Origin: Gordionus sp. m RMFG-2023
Taxonomy: Eukaryota; Nematomorpha; Gordioida; Chordodea; Parachordodidae
Reading direction: 5' to 3'
Assembly: GCF_954871325.1 (NCBI RefSeq)
Contig: NC_088775.1
Location: 48,585,561 to 48,649,560 of the forward strand
Length of the DNA stretch: 64,000 nucleotides
A model generated the notes under the pieces. It was not told where the DNA came from. It did not search any database and saw nothing but the letters and a program-made list of their open reading frames with translations. Below are positions 10,595 to 21,541 of this stretch, one piece after another (position 1 is the stretch's first letter; each line of letters opens with the position of its first letter). The position numbers were made by a program, and so were the translations under genes.

Positions 10595-12592
10595 GTCAAC
10601 TGATATTTCTATAACCACTACCACATTCCCTATGGCACCTCTACCATGCATATTTCGACATATGTTTGATGACCACCACTCACCTATATTAAATATCGGA
10701 AATATGACAGAAATATGCGCCTTCTGCAATGCTAAAATGTGGAATGGAGAAAAATTATCAAAAAGCTCATGTAGAAATATTCAGTTTTCTACATGTTGTT
10801 TGAATGGGAAGGTAATTTTATTTAAAATTTCCCAATTACCACCAAATTTATTACGTTTATTTACCGGGAATCATTGTTCATCATCCCACTTTTTAACAAC
10901 ATAAGAGCTTATAATTCCGCACTGTCATTCATTTCACTAGGAGTTAATATAAATAATAATTTATCCAATTCGCGACCAGGTAATTATACCTTTCAAATTA
11001 ATGGACAGGTTCATCATCGCATTGGTTCACTCCTACCAACATTAGGGGAAACACCTAAATTTGCCCAATTATATATACATGATAGTATAAATGAGATAGA
11101 AAACAGACATAACCAGGTTCCGTTTTTAGATCGTTACTTTTAATGGAATTGCAGGATATGTTCACACTTACAACCCCTTTGCTTCTCAATTTTTGAGAGT
11201 ATCTTCTATGATCGCTACTGGCGTTCCTAACATATCCTTAAACTTAAAATCTACTCCAAGTTTTGACGTACTTTATCGCAATAAACCTACCTCATCTGAA
11301 ATAGCAGTATTATTACCTGGTGATGGCAGTGATCATATAGCCCATAGAGATATTATCTTAAAAACTCTATCTGGTCCTTTAAGACGTATTAACGAGCTCC
11401 ATTCCCATACGATCCCTTGCAATATGTTCTTCTATTTCCCAGAGGCGATATTGGATACCACCCATCCATTATAGAAACTCAACTAATAAATATGTTACCT
11501 GCAGAGAGTACTATGCCTATCGCTTTATGGTCAGGCAGGATGATGAGAATGTTATTTTAAGATCCAAACGTCTTTTTCACCAATTTATCGTCGACAGTTA
11601 TGCCAAACAGGAAACGCTTCGATTAAATTTTATACGTAATAATCAATCCAAATTACGCGCCGAACTCTATCAAGGCATACATGATGCTATTTTAGAGGGA
11701 GATACTAATGCTGACAATCTTGGCAGAAGAATAATTTTGCCTTCTTCTTTTACCGGTGGCCCAAGGCATATGCAACAGCTTTATCAGGACGCAATGGCTA
11801 TTGTACGCTGCTTTGGTAAACCATCATTATTCATTTCTTTCACCTGCAACCCTAAATGGGATGAAATAATGCGTGAATTATTTCCTCATCAGACCCCAAA
11901 CGACCGCCCAGATTTAGTTTGTCGCGTTTTTCGTCAAAAATTAAAATGTCTAAAAAAGGATTTGCTCTATTATCATGTTCTTGGCAGAGTAATCGCTTAT
12001 ATAGATGTCATAGAATTCCAGAAAAGAGGTTTGCCTCATTGTCATATGTGCCTTATACTAGATAACAAAATAACTGAGCCTAAGCTGTTTCAAATTATTA
12101 GCAATTTTAATACACATGGGCCATGTGGTATAACATCCTAATAGTCCCTGCATGATTGATGGAAAATGCTCAAAAAATATCCTAAATCATTTGTGGATAC
12201 CTCTTCTATTGATAAGTATGGTTATCCTTTATATCGGCGACGAAATGATGGCGTTACCTTCCAAAAAAAATTAAACGGATTTATATTTAACAACCGTTGG
12301 ATTATTCCTTATAATAAACATTTATCAAAAAAATATAATGCACATATGTAGAAATTTGTTCTTCTGTCCAGTCCATAAAATACCTTTATAAGTATTGTTA
12401 CAAAGGCCATGACAGAACTACTTCCATTAATAATGTTGATGAAACTACCCAGTTCATTGATGCTCGATATATATCCGCCATAGAATCGCTATGGCGTACT
12501 CTGGATTTTGAAATGCAGGATCATTCTCCTGCAGTCTATCGTTTAGACCTTCATCTCCCCAATCAACGAGCTAGGCTTGAGAATTTTTTTTA
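10595..12592 (+). pseudogene. Helitron Rep (HUH endonuclease) region, broken
   Basis: This is the rolling-circle replicase half of a Helitron protein. In order it shows a CxxC zinc motif with CAFCNAKMWNGEK (about 10708-10750), an IRAYNSALSFISLG block (10899-10940), the REYYAYRF block (about 11507), a long open stretch (11527-12141) with FTCNPKWDEI, and the HUH motif in GLPHCHMCLIL (about 12027-12060). A Tyr-bearing IKYLYKYCYKGHDR segment lies at about 12370-12412. Frameshifts occur near 10895, 11140, 11475 and 12141, and a stop lies in the frame after 12348. The gene ends abruptly near 12592 without a helicase domain, so it cannot be autonomous. Confidence 0.92.
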
Positions 12593-12834
12593 AAAAATTA
12601 TAAGGTCTTGGACGCTTGGAAATTTTACAAAGAATTTTGGTATTGGGTACAAGCTCATTTAAATATATTTTGACTCAAATAATAGCTTCCACTCTTAGTC
12701 CTAATGGGTTGGACTCAATGACATTGCTTGGACTTGACCTAAATGGGGAGGGGGGGTTTAAAAATAATATAAATTGGATATGATTTTTAAATAAAAGGTA
12801 ACATCTTTCTTAAAAAAACGAATAAAATTCTCAT

Positions 12835-12857
12835 TCTCCGTCATTTTTGACGGGAGA
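12835..12857 (+). other. Helitron 2 terminal hairpin
   Basis: TCTCCGTCA pairs with TGACGGGAGA around a TTTT loop, with one bulged G. The stem core CCGTCA/TGACGG is shared with the hairpin of Helitron 1 at 19230-19247. Confidence 0.75.
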
Positions 12858-13033
12858 TCTACTAATTAGCTATAAAAATCTAAAATAAATAAATTTTGGC
12901 CTAAAAATTTTATTTTCAAAAAAGCCAGGCCGGTCTTGAAAATATTTTAAAAAAAAACCCAGGTCGAAAAATTTTTTAAAAAAAAATCCGGGCCGTTCTC
13001 TGAAAATGGTACCTCTGCAGAGCTCTGTTATTC

Positions 13034-13850
13034 TTCTTAAAAAAGAGAATGTTCTCTCATTAGTTTACTAATGGGAAGAGTTGCTAATATATATAACCAT
13101 TTTAATACATTGGGAATATAATCTAAAATGTGTTTGAAATAATGCAAAGAATCCATAGCATTTTTGGGACTGTATCAACCATAGTTAATCTTTTAATCAT
13201 AGTTATTCAGCTAATAAGGCATCATAAGATACTTTAACATCTTCATTAAAATCTAACAAATATTTTTTTTCTATCACCATCTGAAAAAGGTTGGAAAGGC
13301 TTTTGAGGAAGTAATATCTGCGGATTTGTAAGTGCTGCTTGATGAATTAAAAACCATTCATTTATTTGGGTTATAAATGTATCTAAGAGAGGGAACATTT
13401 GTTTTATAATACTCTTCTACTGATCCTATAATAAGGTTTTGATGATGAGCTTGCTTGCTACAAGTCGAGGGAGACAAATTTTAAACACGTATAGCTCTGC
13501 TTTTGACTCAACAATAACATATAAAATATGTTCTTCATCAACATTAGCTCTAAATTCCTTGAGTTCAATGCTCTCCGCTATTCTCATCTTCTTAATCAAG
13601 TCAATGTCATGTTTTTGAAAAGTATTACATAAAATAGTTGTATAATTAAATAATACATTCTAATGAGAAAAAAATTTGGAATAAGTATTGAATCCAATAA
13701 TTTTCATGCTTCTGAGGAAATATTTCTTTCAAGCCATTGTGTTATTTAAGTAATAGCATTAATAATTGGCTCTTCTAACTCCATAAAAGCTGTTATGCTT
13801 GATGGCGGAGACTCGATCTCGTTGGACAAACTTGCAATCTTTCTTCCTGT
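13034..13850 (-). pseudogene. hAT transposase remnant of element A
   Basis: Reading the minus strand from about 13850 there are frames with ITQWLERNISSEA, a stretch ending LPRLVASKLI (about 13450-13600), then LLDTFITQINEWFLIHQAAL (about 13340-13400), and ATLPISKLMREHSLFLRRI (13034-13090). The last two match the LDxxxxQLxxRF region and the C-terminal LPxSxxxxERxFSxLxxIK dimerisation block of hAT transposases. It has many stops and frame changes, and the N-terminal part is missing. Element B interrupts it just after the dimerisation block. Confidence 0.65.
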
Positions 13851-14285
13851 TGGACAAGGAGTTTGATAGATAATTATTATTTAACTAGAAATTTAGATAA
13901 ATAATACGCCACTAAAATTTGATAATAATAGGTAAATTACGCCAAGAAAAACTTGAAATCGAAATTAATGATAAAATAACTTAGTAGATGAATGTGATAA
14001 ATAAATGTATTAAATATATATATGAGATAGGAATAAATATTAACAAATATTAATTAACATTAACAATAATATTTTTGAAAAATATAATCCGACATCTGCA
14101 TTTTTTGGCCTTGGGGGGGGGGGGGGATTTGTGCTCCTGCCCCCTCCCGCTGCGTACGCGCAATACATATATATTAAATAAGTTTTTTTTACCATAAAAC
14201 CATTACCATCTTATACATCATCATATATATACTAGAACTAACTCATATATTATAGATATTCTTACTATTTAATAGGTATATATTT

Positions 14286-14443
14286 TTAAATTTTAATAAC
14301 ATATCAGCCCCAGGAGAAAGCCAGACGGAGACAGAAACTTTATCGAAGCAAGAAAAGGCAAGAAAGATTGCATCAACATCAAAGTGTAGTAGTACTGATA
14401 ATCAAGATCAGTGTAATATTGCTTCAACATACTTAATAGTAAA
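14286..14443 (+). repeat. Exon-like module, second type, copy 2 (fully open)
   Basis: After the TATCAG acceptor-like site the frame is open to the end (GESQTETETLSKQEKARK, then STDNQDQCNIAST), with the donor-like GTAAAT following. It is the only one of the three copies of this type open throughout, and it joins the second-type 5' part to the 691-1095-type 3' part. Confidence 0.7.
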
Positions 14444-15189
14444 TTTTATAGACTCTTTATTTTTTATTATATAAACTGTTTAAAAGTCTGTCCTGATAAA
14501 AAAAAACCAAGAAAATTTCTTAGGATTATATTTTTAAATACTTAATATTTTTTTTCTGAAAAACCATTTCATAGAAAATTTAAAAATTGTTGCCCTGAAG
14601 GTCCTGTTTTATTGCCTTCTCTACATATATAATTAATACAATATATTAACTAAGTTTTTTTAAGGATATCTGATAAGCAATGAGATAGACAATCTTTATT
14701 ATAACATACAATAGTTCCTTGGATTTTTCTTCTTTTGGGGTTAAAAATGATAATTTACAAAATTGAGTTATGCATAACTTTTTAGTGTATATAAGTTAAA
14801 ATTCAAACTATTTTTTTTTTTTTAAATCTTAATTATTTTTTTATTATTCATTTATCTTTAAAACATGTAAACAAATATAAAAATAAAAAATGAATATATA
14901 TATATTAAAAGTGAATGTATATTTTAAAACTATCGATGGCTCTAAAAAGAGCTTAGAGTAAAAATTTTCCTAAAAAACAGGTATAATTATGTTTAAAAAT
15001 TTATAATTGGAGTTTTTGTTTAAGAAAAATTGATTCGTGTTTTTCGTTTGTAATGTTAAAAATTTTACTTGCTAAAATTTTTTAAAAAAATATGTTGATT
15101 GTGAGAAATTGCCATTAGTTGAAATGACTATGGGTTGAAAAATAAAGTTATTTAGTATTGAGTATTTATTAATTTTTTTATTTTCCCCG

Positions 15190-17627
15190 CTAGTAAGAGG
15201 GTTTAAATTAATTGATAAGGGAAAGGAAGAGACGCAGTTTGCGTCCCATATTAGGGATTTCTCATTGGACCATGGGGTGCAGGTTAAACCGTCAGGTCTG
15301 AGACCATCTTGTAAAGAGAGGTTTGTTGGTTCTAGGATGTTAGGTATTTTAGCCTTATTAAGAGCGTTATGGATGATTTTATTTATAACTTTATGCCGGA
15401 GGTGGCGACCTTGGCTGCGGGAGCAGTGTAGGCCGTGTCTTGCGTTTTGTTGAACGGGTAGGTTGCAAAGGTGGCAAGTGTGTGAATGTGTAAGCGAGCA
15501 TCCAAGTCTAATATGGTAACTCTCAGTTGGTCATTGGTTAAGAGATTATCAAGGGTTAGGCTTGGAAGTGCCTCGAGCCATTCATGCCCGCCGTATTTAT
15601 CGTTTAGTTGAAAAAGTTGTATATCGCTGATATCGGAAGGGTTAAGACTATTTTGTAGTTTCTTTATAAGGGGTTCCAAGATTGATTTATTAGAAATTTC
15701 GATTGGGAATGTTTGACCGTCTGGGGTTAGTAGTTTCCATCTTTCGATTGCTACTGTTAAGAGATCGTCATTGGGGGTAATGAAAGATGAGATCGCGGAA
15801 TTGAGCGAAAGGCGATTAGAGATAAAAAGAAATAGGGAAAGTAATTCTAAGGGGATCAGGTCGATACCACCAAGTTTAGCGGGTAATTGAGCAAGGTGCC
15901 AGTTAAAGTCTGATAATGGAAGATTAAGGATCCTTTCCAAGGTCTTTAAGCGAATATTGTGTTGGGTGAAAAATCCTGAGGAGGTGAATGAGGAGGATGA
16001 GTGGAAGAGGTGCGAGATTTTAGGTAAATATAGGCACTTTTTTTAATAGATAAAAAAGTTGGTGCGATGGTATATGATTGATGAACTTTTCCAAGTTTTA
16101 CAACTCGGAGAAGGTTTTATCGATAGCTTTTTCCGAAATTTTATTATTAAGTAGAGGGGAGCTCAAGAGTTGGATATCTTCGATTTCGATAATATTGTAA
16201 TCTTTAAATGAGTCTTGGGGAATCTCGGGGTTGAGTAAGCAAATTTCTGTTTTGGTTTTGTTTAATTCTAGGCCTATTTTGGGGCTTTCTCTTTCGAGGT
16301 GGTAGAAGGCTTTGCTTATTTGATGTTGGTTACCGCATAGTGTGCCATCGTCTGCGTACCATAGATCAAGGTCTAGTTCAAAATCAGATTTGAGACCTTT
16401 CATCATATTACTAAGCAGAAATAGGGCCAAGGGGGTCGCCCTGTTGAACATTCTCTTCGGAGTATATAGTGCAACCATTGAAAACGAGGGGAGTGCTATT
16501 GGTATAGCAGATGTCAACGATGCGCGAGTATTGGAGGAAATTGTCGTAAAAGGATTCGAGTGCCGATATACAGTATTGAAGGCGTTCTTAAAATCAATTT
16601 TGCAAAGAACGGAGTTTGTAGGTGGATGTTGTAGGTAAATTCGCAGAAGTGAGAGGCTATATCTACGCTTCCTTTTGTTCCGCAGCCTAATTGGTACCGA
16701 GCAGGGAATGAGTATCGGGTTTATTTTTTTTGCGATAATTTTAGTAATCAGACGTCTGAAGAAAGAACTGATAGCAATTGGGCGGATACCTCCTTTAGGT
16801 TTTTCAAATGCAATCAAGTTAGATCCAAATATTATTTGATGAGCTAATGTGGGGATATCTCTAGTGATTATATTATTGAGGAAGGTTGTAAGTGAATTAA
16901 AAAAAACTATTTGAATTGGAAGATTTTAGAAATGTTTGGAAGTAGGAAGGTCTATAGCCATTAGGACCTGCTGCTAAAAATTTATTAAATTCGCTTATAG
17001 TGTTGCGTATATCTTGGTTTGATATTGTGAGAGGAGGGATATTGGGCGGAGGGTTTGGTAAGCTAGTATAACAAGCTCGTGGATGAAGAGATTTTAAGTT
17101 TTCAATAGTTTTGTTTGTGAGGTGACTAATTTTAGGGCACCACATACGTCGCCATCATTTATTTTTTTGGAGATTTTATTGAAACTTTCATTAAGATTAT
17201 TGGGATATTTGATGTGTTCTAGAAGTGTTAAGTTATCCGTATTTTTAAATCTGTCGTTAGGTAGTGAAATAGATTTTTTATCTTTTGGGATTGAGAGACA
17301 TTTAAAAGGGAAAGTGAAGAGATTAATATAATGATTTGTGATTGACAAATCTAAGTTAATATTATCAAATAATTTGGTGAGATGGTCTGTGATATGGTAG
17401 TTAACACTAGTTGGGATGTGCTTAATTGTTGGTGTTTTATTAATAAAGATAAATTCTTTTAGTGATTTGTTATTTACTTGTATGTGTTTGGTATTGATTG
17501 GGGGTTCTATAAGTTTTGTGCAAATTGTATTAGAGCCTATGCAAGGGAGGGTTGTAGAGCCATGTTTGTAAAGATGGTCATCTTTTTTTATATTTATTAG
17601 TTTGCAAGTTGAACAGATTCCTTTCAT
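15190..17627 (-). pseudogene. LINE reverse transcriptase polyprotein, broken
   Basis: In transcription order: an N-terminal frame with a CSTC...C motif (17627-17094), a frame with AAGPNGYRPSYFQ (17145-16897), the core RT with KPKGGIRPIAI near its start, CKIDFKNAFNTV (first catalytic Asp) and DLWYADDGTL (catalytic Asp pair) at 16817-16098, then LPAKLGGIDLIPL (15940-15383). A short last frame (about 15370-15200) has GLRPDGLT and SLIWDANCV, which look like a PD-(D/E)xK, restriction-like endonuclease core as in some site-specific LINEs. At least four frame breaks separate these parts, so it is inactive. I cannot name the clade. Confidence 0.85.
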
Positions 17628-18018
17628 GGTAATGATGATAGAATGGTTTGATATTTGTTTATTTAAGTCAGCAACAGAATTTTGCCTTTAAATATGTGGT
17701 CTTCTCTTTAAAGTCATAATTTTATAACTCCTTCTTGTGTTGTTAAATGGGTGATTGTATTAAGCATATCATGAGATAAGATTTCTATCAGGCGAAGTAT
17801 TCAGTAATATATTGCTTACATTGCAATATTTCCCTTTTTGAGAGTCTTATTATTGCCATGTTCTGGTATAAATCTAAATTGGTACAAGTCATTTCAGAGT
17901 TTTTGAATTTTGGATAATTATTTTGTACTCAGATATTTAATATTTGAATGTTTATTAATCAGATGTATCAAATTAGTTTTTAAGGGTTTTTTTTAATTGA
18001 GTGAAATATAATTTGAGC
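17628..18018 (-). other. LINE 5' untranslated part
   Basis: No frame is seen. It is AT-rich and lies between the first coding frame and the 5' junction of the LINE. Confidence 0.5.
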
Positions 18019-18035
18019 TTAATAGGTATATATTT

Positions 18036-18193
18036 TTAAATTTTAATATTATATCAGCATAAGGAGAAAGCCAGACGGAGACAGGAACTTTGTGGAAGCA
18101 AGTAAAGACAAGAGCAAAGTCTTATTGCATCAATATCAAAGTGTAGTAGTACTGAAAATCAAGATCAATGTAATATTGCTTCAACATCCTTAA
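18036..18193 (+). repeat. Exon-like module, second type, copy 3
   Basis: It is nearly identical to copy 1 at 1559-1695, including TATCAGCATAAGGAGAAAGC and the tail AATATTGCTTCAACATCCTT. The donor-like end is altered to ACATGT here. Confidence 0.7.
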
Positions 18194-18213
18194 CATGTCT
18201 TATTAATTTTATA

Positions 18214-19115
18214 TTTAGAATAAAATTTAGATTTATGATAGAAATCATATTGGGTAAAATGTAAAATAGAAATGCTTGAAAATTTTTTAATTTTAAATAT
18301 GGGCTAGACATTAGCCTGAAAATTTTTTTTTGCAGAAATCACCACGCCTGATTAAAAAACCAAACCAATGCAACTTTCATTGATTTTATTTTTAATTGAA
18401 TTATGACTTTTATATATTTTATTTCAGTTCTCAACTAACAAAATTATTATGGTCTTTGGCGGGCTTGAGAAAATTTTCCCAACAATATGGTTTTCAGAGA
18501 TTTATATATCTCCAGGCTTGGGGAAAAACTACAAAGGGTTGGCCAGGTTTGAGAAAAAAAATACCCAATATGATTTTTATCACAAATTTAAATTTTATTC
18601 TAAATATAAAATTAAATTTAAGATATTGTTATTAAATTACAATAGAAATAAATGGAATATAAAAATTAAATTTAAGACATTGTTATTAAATTACAATAGA
18701 AATAAATGGCAAAATTTTATGAAAGTTGCATGAAACTTGGTTTTTTGATCAGGCCTGGCCATGTCTGCGAAAAAATTTTTTAGGTCAATGTCTACCCCAT
18801 ATTTAAAATTAAAATTCTCAAGCATCTCTATTTTAAATTTTATTCAATATGATTTCTATCACAAATTTAAATTTTATTCTAAATATAAAATTAAAATTAA
18901 GACATTATTATTAAATTACAATAGAAATAAATGGCAAAATATTGGGAAAGTTGCATGGGACGTGGTTTTTTGATCAGGCCTGCTGTGTCTGCAAAACAAA
19001 ATTTTTAGAGAACAATGTCTAGCCCATATTTATAATTCAAAAATTTAGAAGCATCTCTATTTTTAATTTTACCCAATATAATTCCTATCACAAATTTAAA
19101 TTTTGATATTACTAA
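18214..19115. repeat. ~170-bp module in inverted and direct copies
   Basis: 18214-18384 is the reverse complement of 18716-18890, and the latter is followed by a direct copy at about 18945-19110. Landmarks are GTTGCATG, GGTTTTTTGATCAGGCC and GCATCTCTATTTT. Between them, the block AATTACAATAGAAATAAATGG is repeated at about 18634, 18687 and 18913. Confidence 0.75.
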
Positions 19116-19229
19116 TACCCTTAATGCTCACGGGTTACATTGCAACAATTTTATCTTTTTTTCTCCTAAATTTTACTATAAAGCATATTTAGTACTATAT
19201 ATATACAAACTAACTAATTACCCCTCAAC

Positions 19230-19258
19230 CCCGTCATTCTTGACGGGTTATTAGCTAG
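19230..19258 (+). other. Helitron 1 terminal hairpin and CTAG end
   Basis: CCCGTCA pairs with TGACGGG over a TTCT loop (19230-19247). Seven bases later CTAG ends the element and a T follows. This is the expected Helitron 3' architecture. Confidence 0.75.
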
Positions 19259-19342
19259 TATATTAATAAAAAATAAAATCTCAAGTTAGGCTGAGTACAT
19301 GTTTATGAGATATGTCATAATCATTCGTCTTAGGCATGCAAT

Positions 19343-19369
19343 ATAGGGGAGTTTCGAAATTTCCCCTAT
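19343..19369. repeat. 27-bp near-perfect palindrome
   Basis: ATAGGGGA and TCCCCTAT enclose a second palindrome TTTCGAAA. The outer arms resemble back-to-back ends of the TA-GGGGAG family. Confidence 0.6.
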
Positions 19370-19429
19370 AGTTAACCCAAAAATTTGTTAAACAGTGAAT
19401 ATTAAAGGATTAAAAATTTAGTACTGAAT

Positions 19430-21065
19430 AAGATAATTTGACCCTTATTAATGATGGGTGGACAAATATAAGAGTAGAATGTATTATATATTTTATTATA
19501 GAAATTCCAAGTCCCATTTTCTATAAATTAATTAAACGGAGACCAATATACATATGGGAGAATATATACTATATCTAGTGAATTTAGGAGTAAAACACAT
19601 TATTTATAAATAATGCAAGTAATGAAGAAAGCCTGGACCCTGTGAGAATTAAATATCTAATGAATACATTGGGTCTTCATCTCATGGACTTAATTTGCTT
19701 TCAAAAGAACTAGTCAATAAAATATTGCCAATTTAAATTTTAGTAGCAAAAGCTTAAATTATTATTAAACATGTAAAATTCAACATTTTTTACACATTTA
19801 AGGAAAAACAACTATTTAAAGATAAAAATAGTATTGTTTTCTTAAAGTTGCATAGCCCACCCAACTCTTTAGATAGTAGTTATAACTTGTAGTCTGTTAA
19901 AAAATTAAAATATTTTACGGCAATAGGGGAGACTGGGGTTAGTCGAACCAATTTTTACAAAATTGGCTATAGCTCATGTTGTTTTATAGATAATATAAAT
20001 ATAATATATGATTGGATACCTAAAACTATACTCTATAAAGTGCCTTATAAAAAATCTTAAGAATATAATCATTTTTTTTAAATTTTATTTTTTGTAAAGT
20101 GAAAATTTTGTTCAACAAGCCCCAATAGCGGGGTGAAGCAAACCACTTCAAGGGGCTTCCTAAACCATAGGTTTTTTAGGCCATAATAAATTGAAATGCA
20201 TTTTTATTTATTAATAATGATATGTATATAATAATTTTACTGTTCAAAATATCATAATACTTATAAATTGAAGCTAATTATATATAAAAGTTGAAACTTA
20301 ATTTTAGCTAATTTAATAAACATTTTTGACATAAAAAAATATGAATTTTAAGGAGAGATTAAGATTTCTTAGCATAAATCCTAAATACCAATCATAAACA
20401 GCCATGAAATTGCCTTTTCAAGATTTTGAAATTTTTTTCATTACTAACTGCTATAATTGACGTGTATGGTTTAGCAAAACTCGCTAGCTCTAAATTGACA
20501 AATGATTGAAATAATATCTAGATTTGATAAATATTAATAAAACTTACCCAAATTATAGAAGAATGTTTAAACTTTGCAATAAAATTTAATTTACATATAA
20601 ATGATTATATATTTTTATAAAGATTAAAATTCTGTCATGTAAAAATCTTTTGGAAATTTCATCAAAATTTTATTTCTTAAATAAAATTTTTAGTAATTAA
20701 TTATTTCAAAATATATTTTGTCTATAACTATATTAGGATAAAATTTTAACCTTCTAGTGTATTTAATTTTAAAATGAGATTAAGTGGTTTGCCAAACCCC
20801 GGGGTTCACTTAACACCAGTCTCCCCTACTCCATATTTTTATAGATAAGAAATTTAATCTTCTTGATAATTAAGTTTTTAAAATGATCTTGAACAGCTAT
20901 ATGATTGTAGTCATTTCTACATAGAGGTAATGGAAAAGGATAAATCAAATTTATCAGACATTCCTCAAGCATTTATTTATATCAGGGGATCCGAATTGAA
21001 ATGTGCATTGCATTACCCTACTCATATACTTGACTCAAGTTATTGCTGATTTAATTTTAAAGTCA
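19430..21065 (+). pseudogene. hAT transposase fossil (DUF659-like), split by a TA element
   Basis: Frames near 19440-19510 read LINDGWTNIR and IIEIPSPIFYKLI, matching the DGWTN start of the DUF659/hAT catalytic region. Near 19672-19720 a frame reads SSHGLNLLSKELVNK, the usual second catalytic neighbourhood. After the insertion at 19924-20828 the protein seems to resume near 20930 with MEKDKSNLSD, like the LExDxSxLS block. It is heavily decayed, with no end or terminal repeat found. Confidence 0.55.
19924..20828. mobile_element. TA-flanked MITE, GGGGAGACTGG ends
   Basis: TA|GGGGAGACTGGGGTTAG at 19924 and the inverted GGTGTTAAGTGAACCCC version at the right end, closing with CTCCCC|TA at 20828. 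Length 905 bp. No transposase frame. The ends match the other GGGGAG elements in this window and the pogo-like element at 61849. Confidence 0.85.
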
Positions 21066-21541
21066 ATGAAGTTAATAAAGGATTAGATGTGGTAAACCGA
21101 TTTTCTGGATACCTAGATTTCGATGTTGCGAGACAAATGTTATATTGATAGATTTTAGAGATCTAGAATAGTTTTCATCTTCAAACGAAGTAATAGAAAA
21201 AATAAAATATTTGTTTAAATAATATATTAATAAAATAATTCTTAAAGGAAATTTCCAGTTTTTTTCTGAATTATAGTTCCTCGAGAAATTTACATTCCTA
21301 GTCAATTGTAAAAATTCTTAATAAATATTTGATAAATCATTAATTATAATATATTTAAATCTAAAGCTTATAAATATTTTATTAATTTAAATGAAAGATT
21401 GGAAAGGGTGGTGATCTATTGTTGATTTGTGTAATATATTTACTTCGATCCTAAAGTTCGCAATTTTTTTCTTTTTTTTAAACAGTAATTACAATCCATT
21501 AAATTTAAATAAACATATGAGATGTGAAGGCCTAAGAAATG
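20829..21541. other. Fossil tail and unassigned DNA
   Basis: The first part holds the end of the hAT fossil. A minus-strand frame at 21072-21305 (77 codons) has no recognisable domain, and I do not call it a gene. Confidence 0.4.

Larger units (their letters stand above)
8503..12865 (+). mobile_element. Helitron 2, deletion derivative
   Basis: The 5' end TCTATATTATAATT follows an A at 8502. The 3' end is CTAA at 12862-12865, followed by T, eight bases after the core stem of a hairpin (12835-12857). It contains repeated N-terminal exon modules and the Rep half of a Rep/helicase gene, which breaks off at about 12592. No helicase motifs follow before the terminus, so the right half has been deleted. 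An alternative end a few bases further right (CTAT) cannot be excluded. Confidence 0.7.
8358..13027. mobile_element. Element B, GC-rich inverted ends, carries Helitron 2
   Basis: The left end CAGAGACTTGCAGA mirrors the right end TCTGCAGAGCTCTG. Both subterminal zones have GC-rich patches (GGCCTGG, CCGGACC, GGGCCG) spaced by A/T runs, as in several hATs here. No target duplication is obvious. A short relative with the same left end lies at 53592-53705. Most of the interior is Helitron 2. It was inserted into the decayed transposase of hAT A, since that protein resumes at 13034. Confidence 0.6.
1903..14161. mobile_element. hAT element A (CAGGCGCGTACGC ends), invaded
   Basis: The left end is CAGGCGCGTACGCAGG (1903). 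The right end is CTGCGTACGCGC, finishing at 14161. The left flank TTAATACA and right flank AATACA fit an 8-bp hAT target duplication if five bases (CTG plus TT) were lost at the right junction. G runs follow both ends. A decayed hAT transposase lies on the minus strand at 13034-13850. A second copy of the left part starts at 53120. The element is split by the hAT at 2220-8199 and by the GC-ended element at 8358-13027. Confidence 0.75.
14811..18018 (-). mobile_element. LINE, about 3.2 kb, inserted in Helitron 1
   Basis: The plus-strand T13 at 14811-14823 is the 3' A tail of a minus-strand LINE. Flanking text ATTCAAACTA (to 14810) and TTAATAGGTA (from 18019) rejoin to the uninterrupted sequence seen at 1507-1525, which fixes both ends. 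No long target duplication is seen. The element encodes a reverse transcriptase and a C-terminal RPDG...WD block. Base composition of its coding part is clearly richer in G+C than the neighbours. Confidence 0.85.
221..19258 (+). mobile_element. Helitron 1, non-autonomous, heavily invaded
   Basis: The proposed 5' end is TCTATAATATATA at 221, preceded by A. The proposed 3' end is CTAG at 19255-19258, followed by T and preceded by a 7-bp hairpin. TC start, hairpin, CTRR end and insertion between A and T are the Helitron rules. The element's own DNA is 221-1902, 14162-14810 and 18019-19258. It carries several copies of small exon-like modules but no Rep or helicase domain. A hAT nest (1903-14161) and a LINE (14811-18018) interrupt it. 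The same module types occur near Helitron 2, so the two look related. The 5' end rests on a short motif only. Confidence 0.6.

Noticed and set aside
16342-16638. 98-codon plus-strand frame
   Set aside because: It is the antisense shadow of the LINE reverse transcriptase, whose minus-strand motifs (YADD, KPKGG) are clear.
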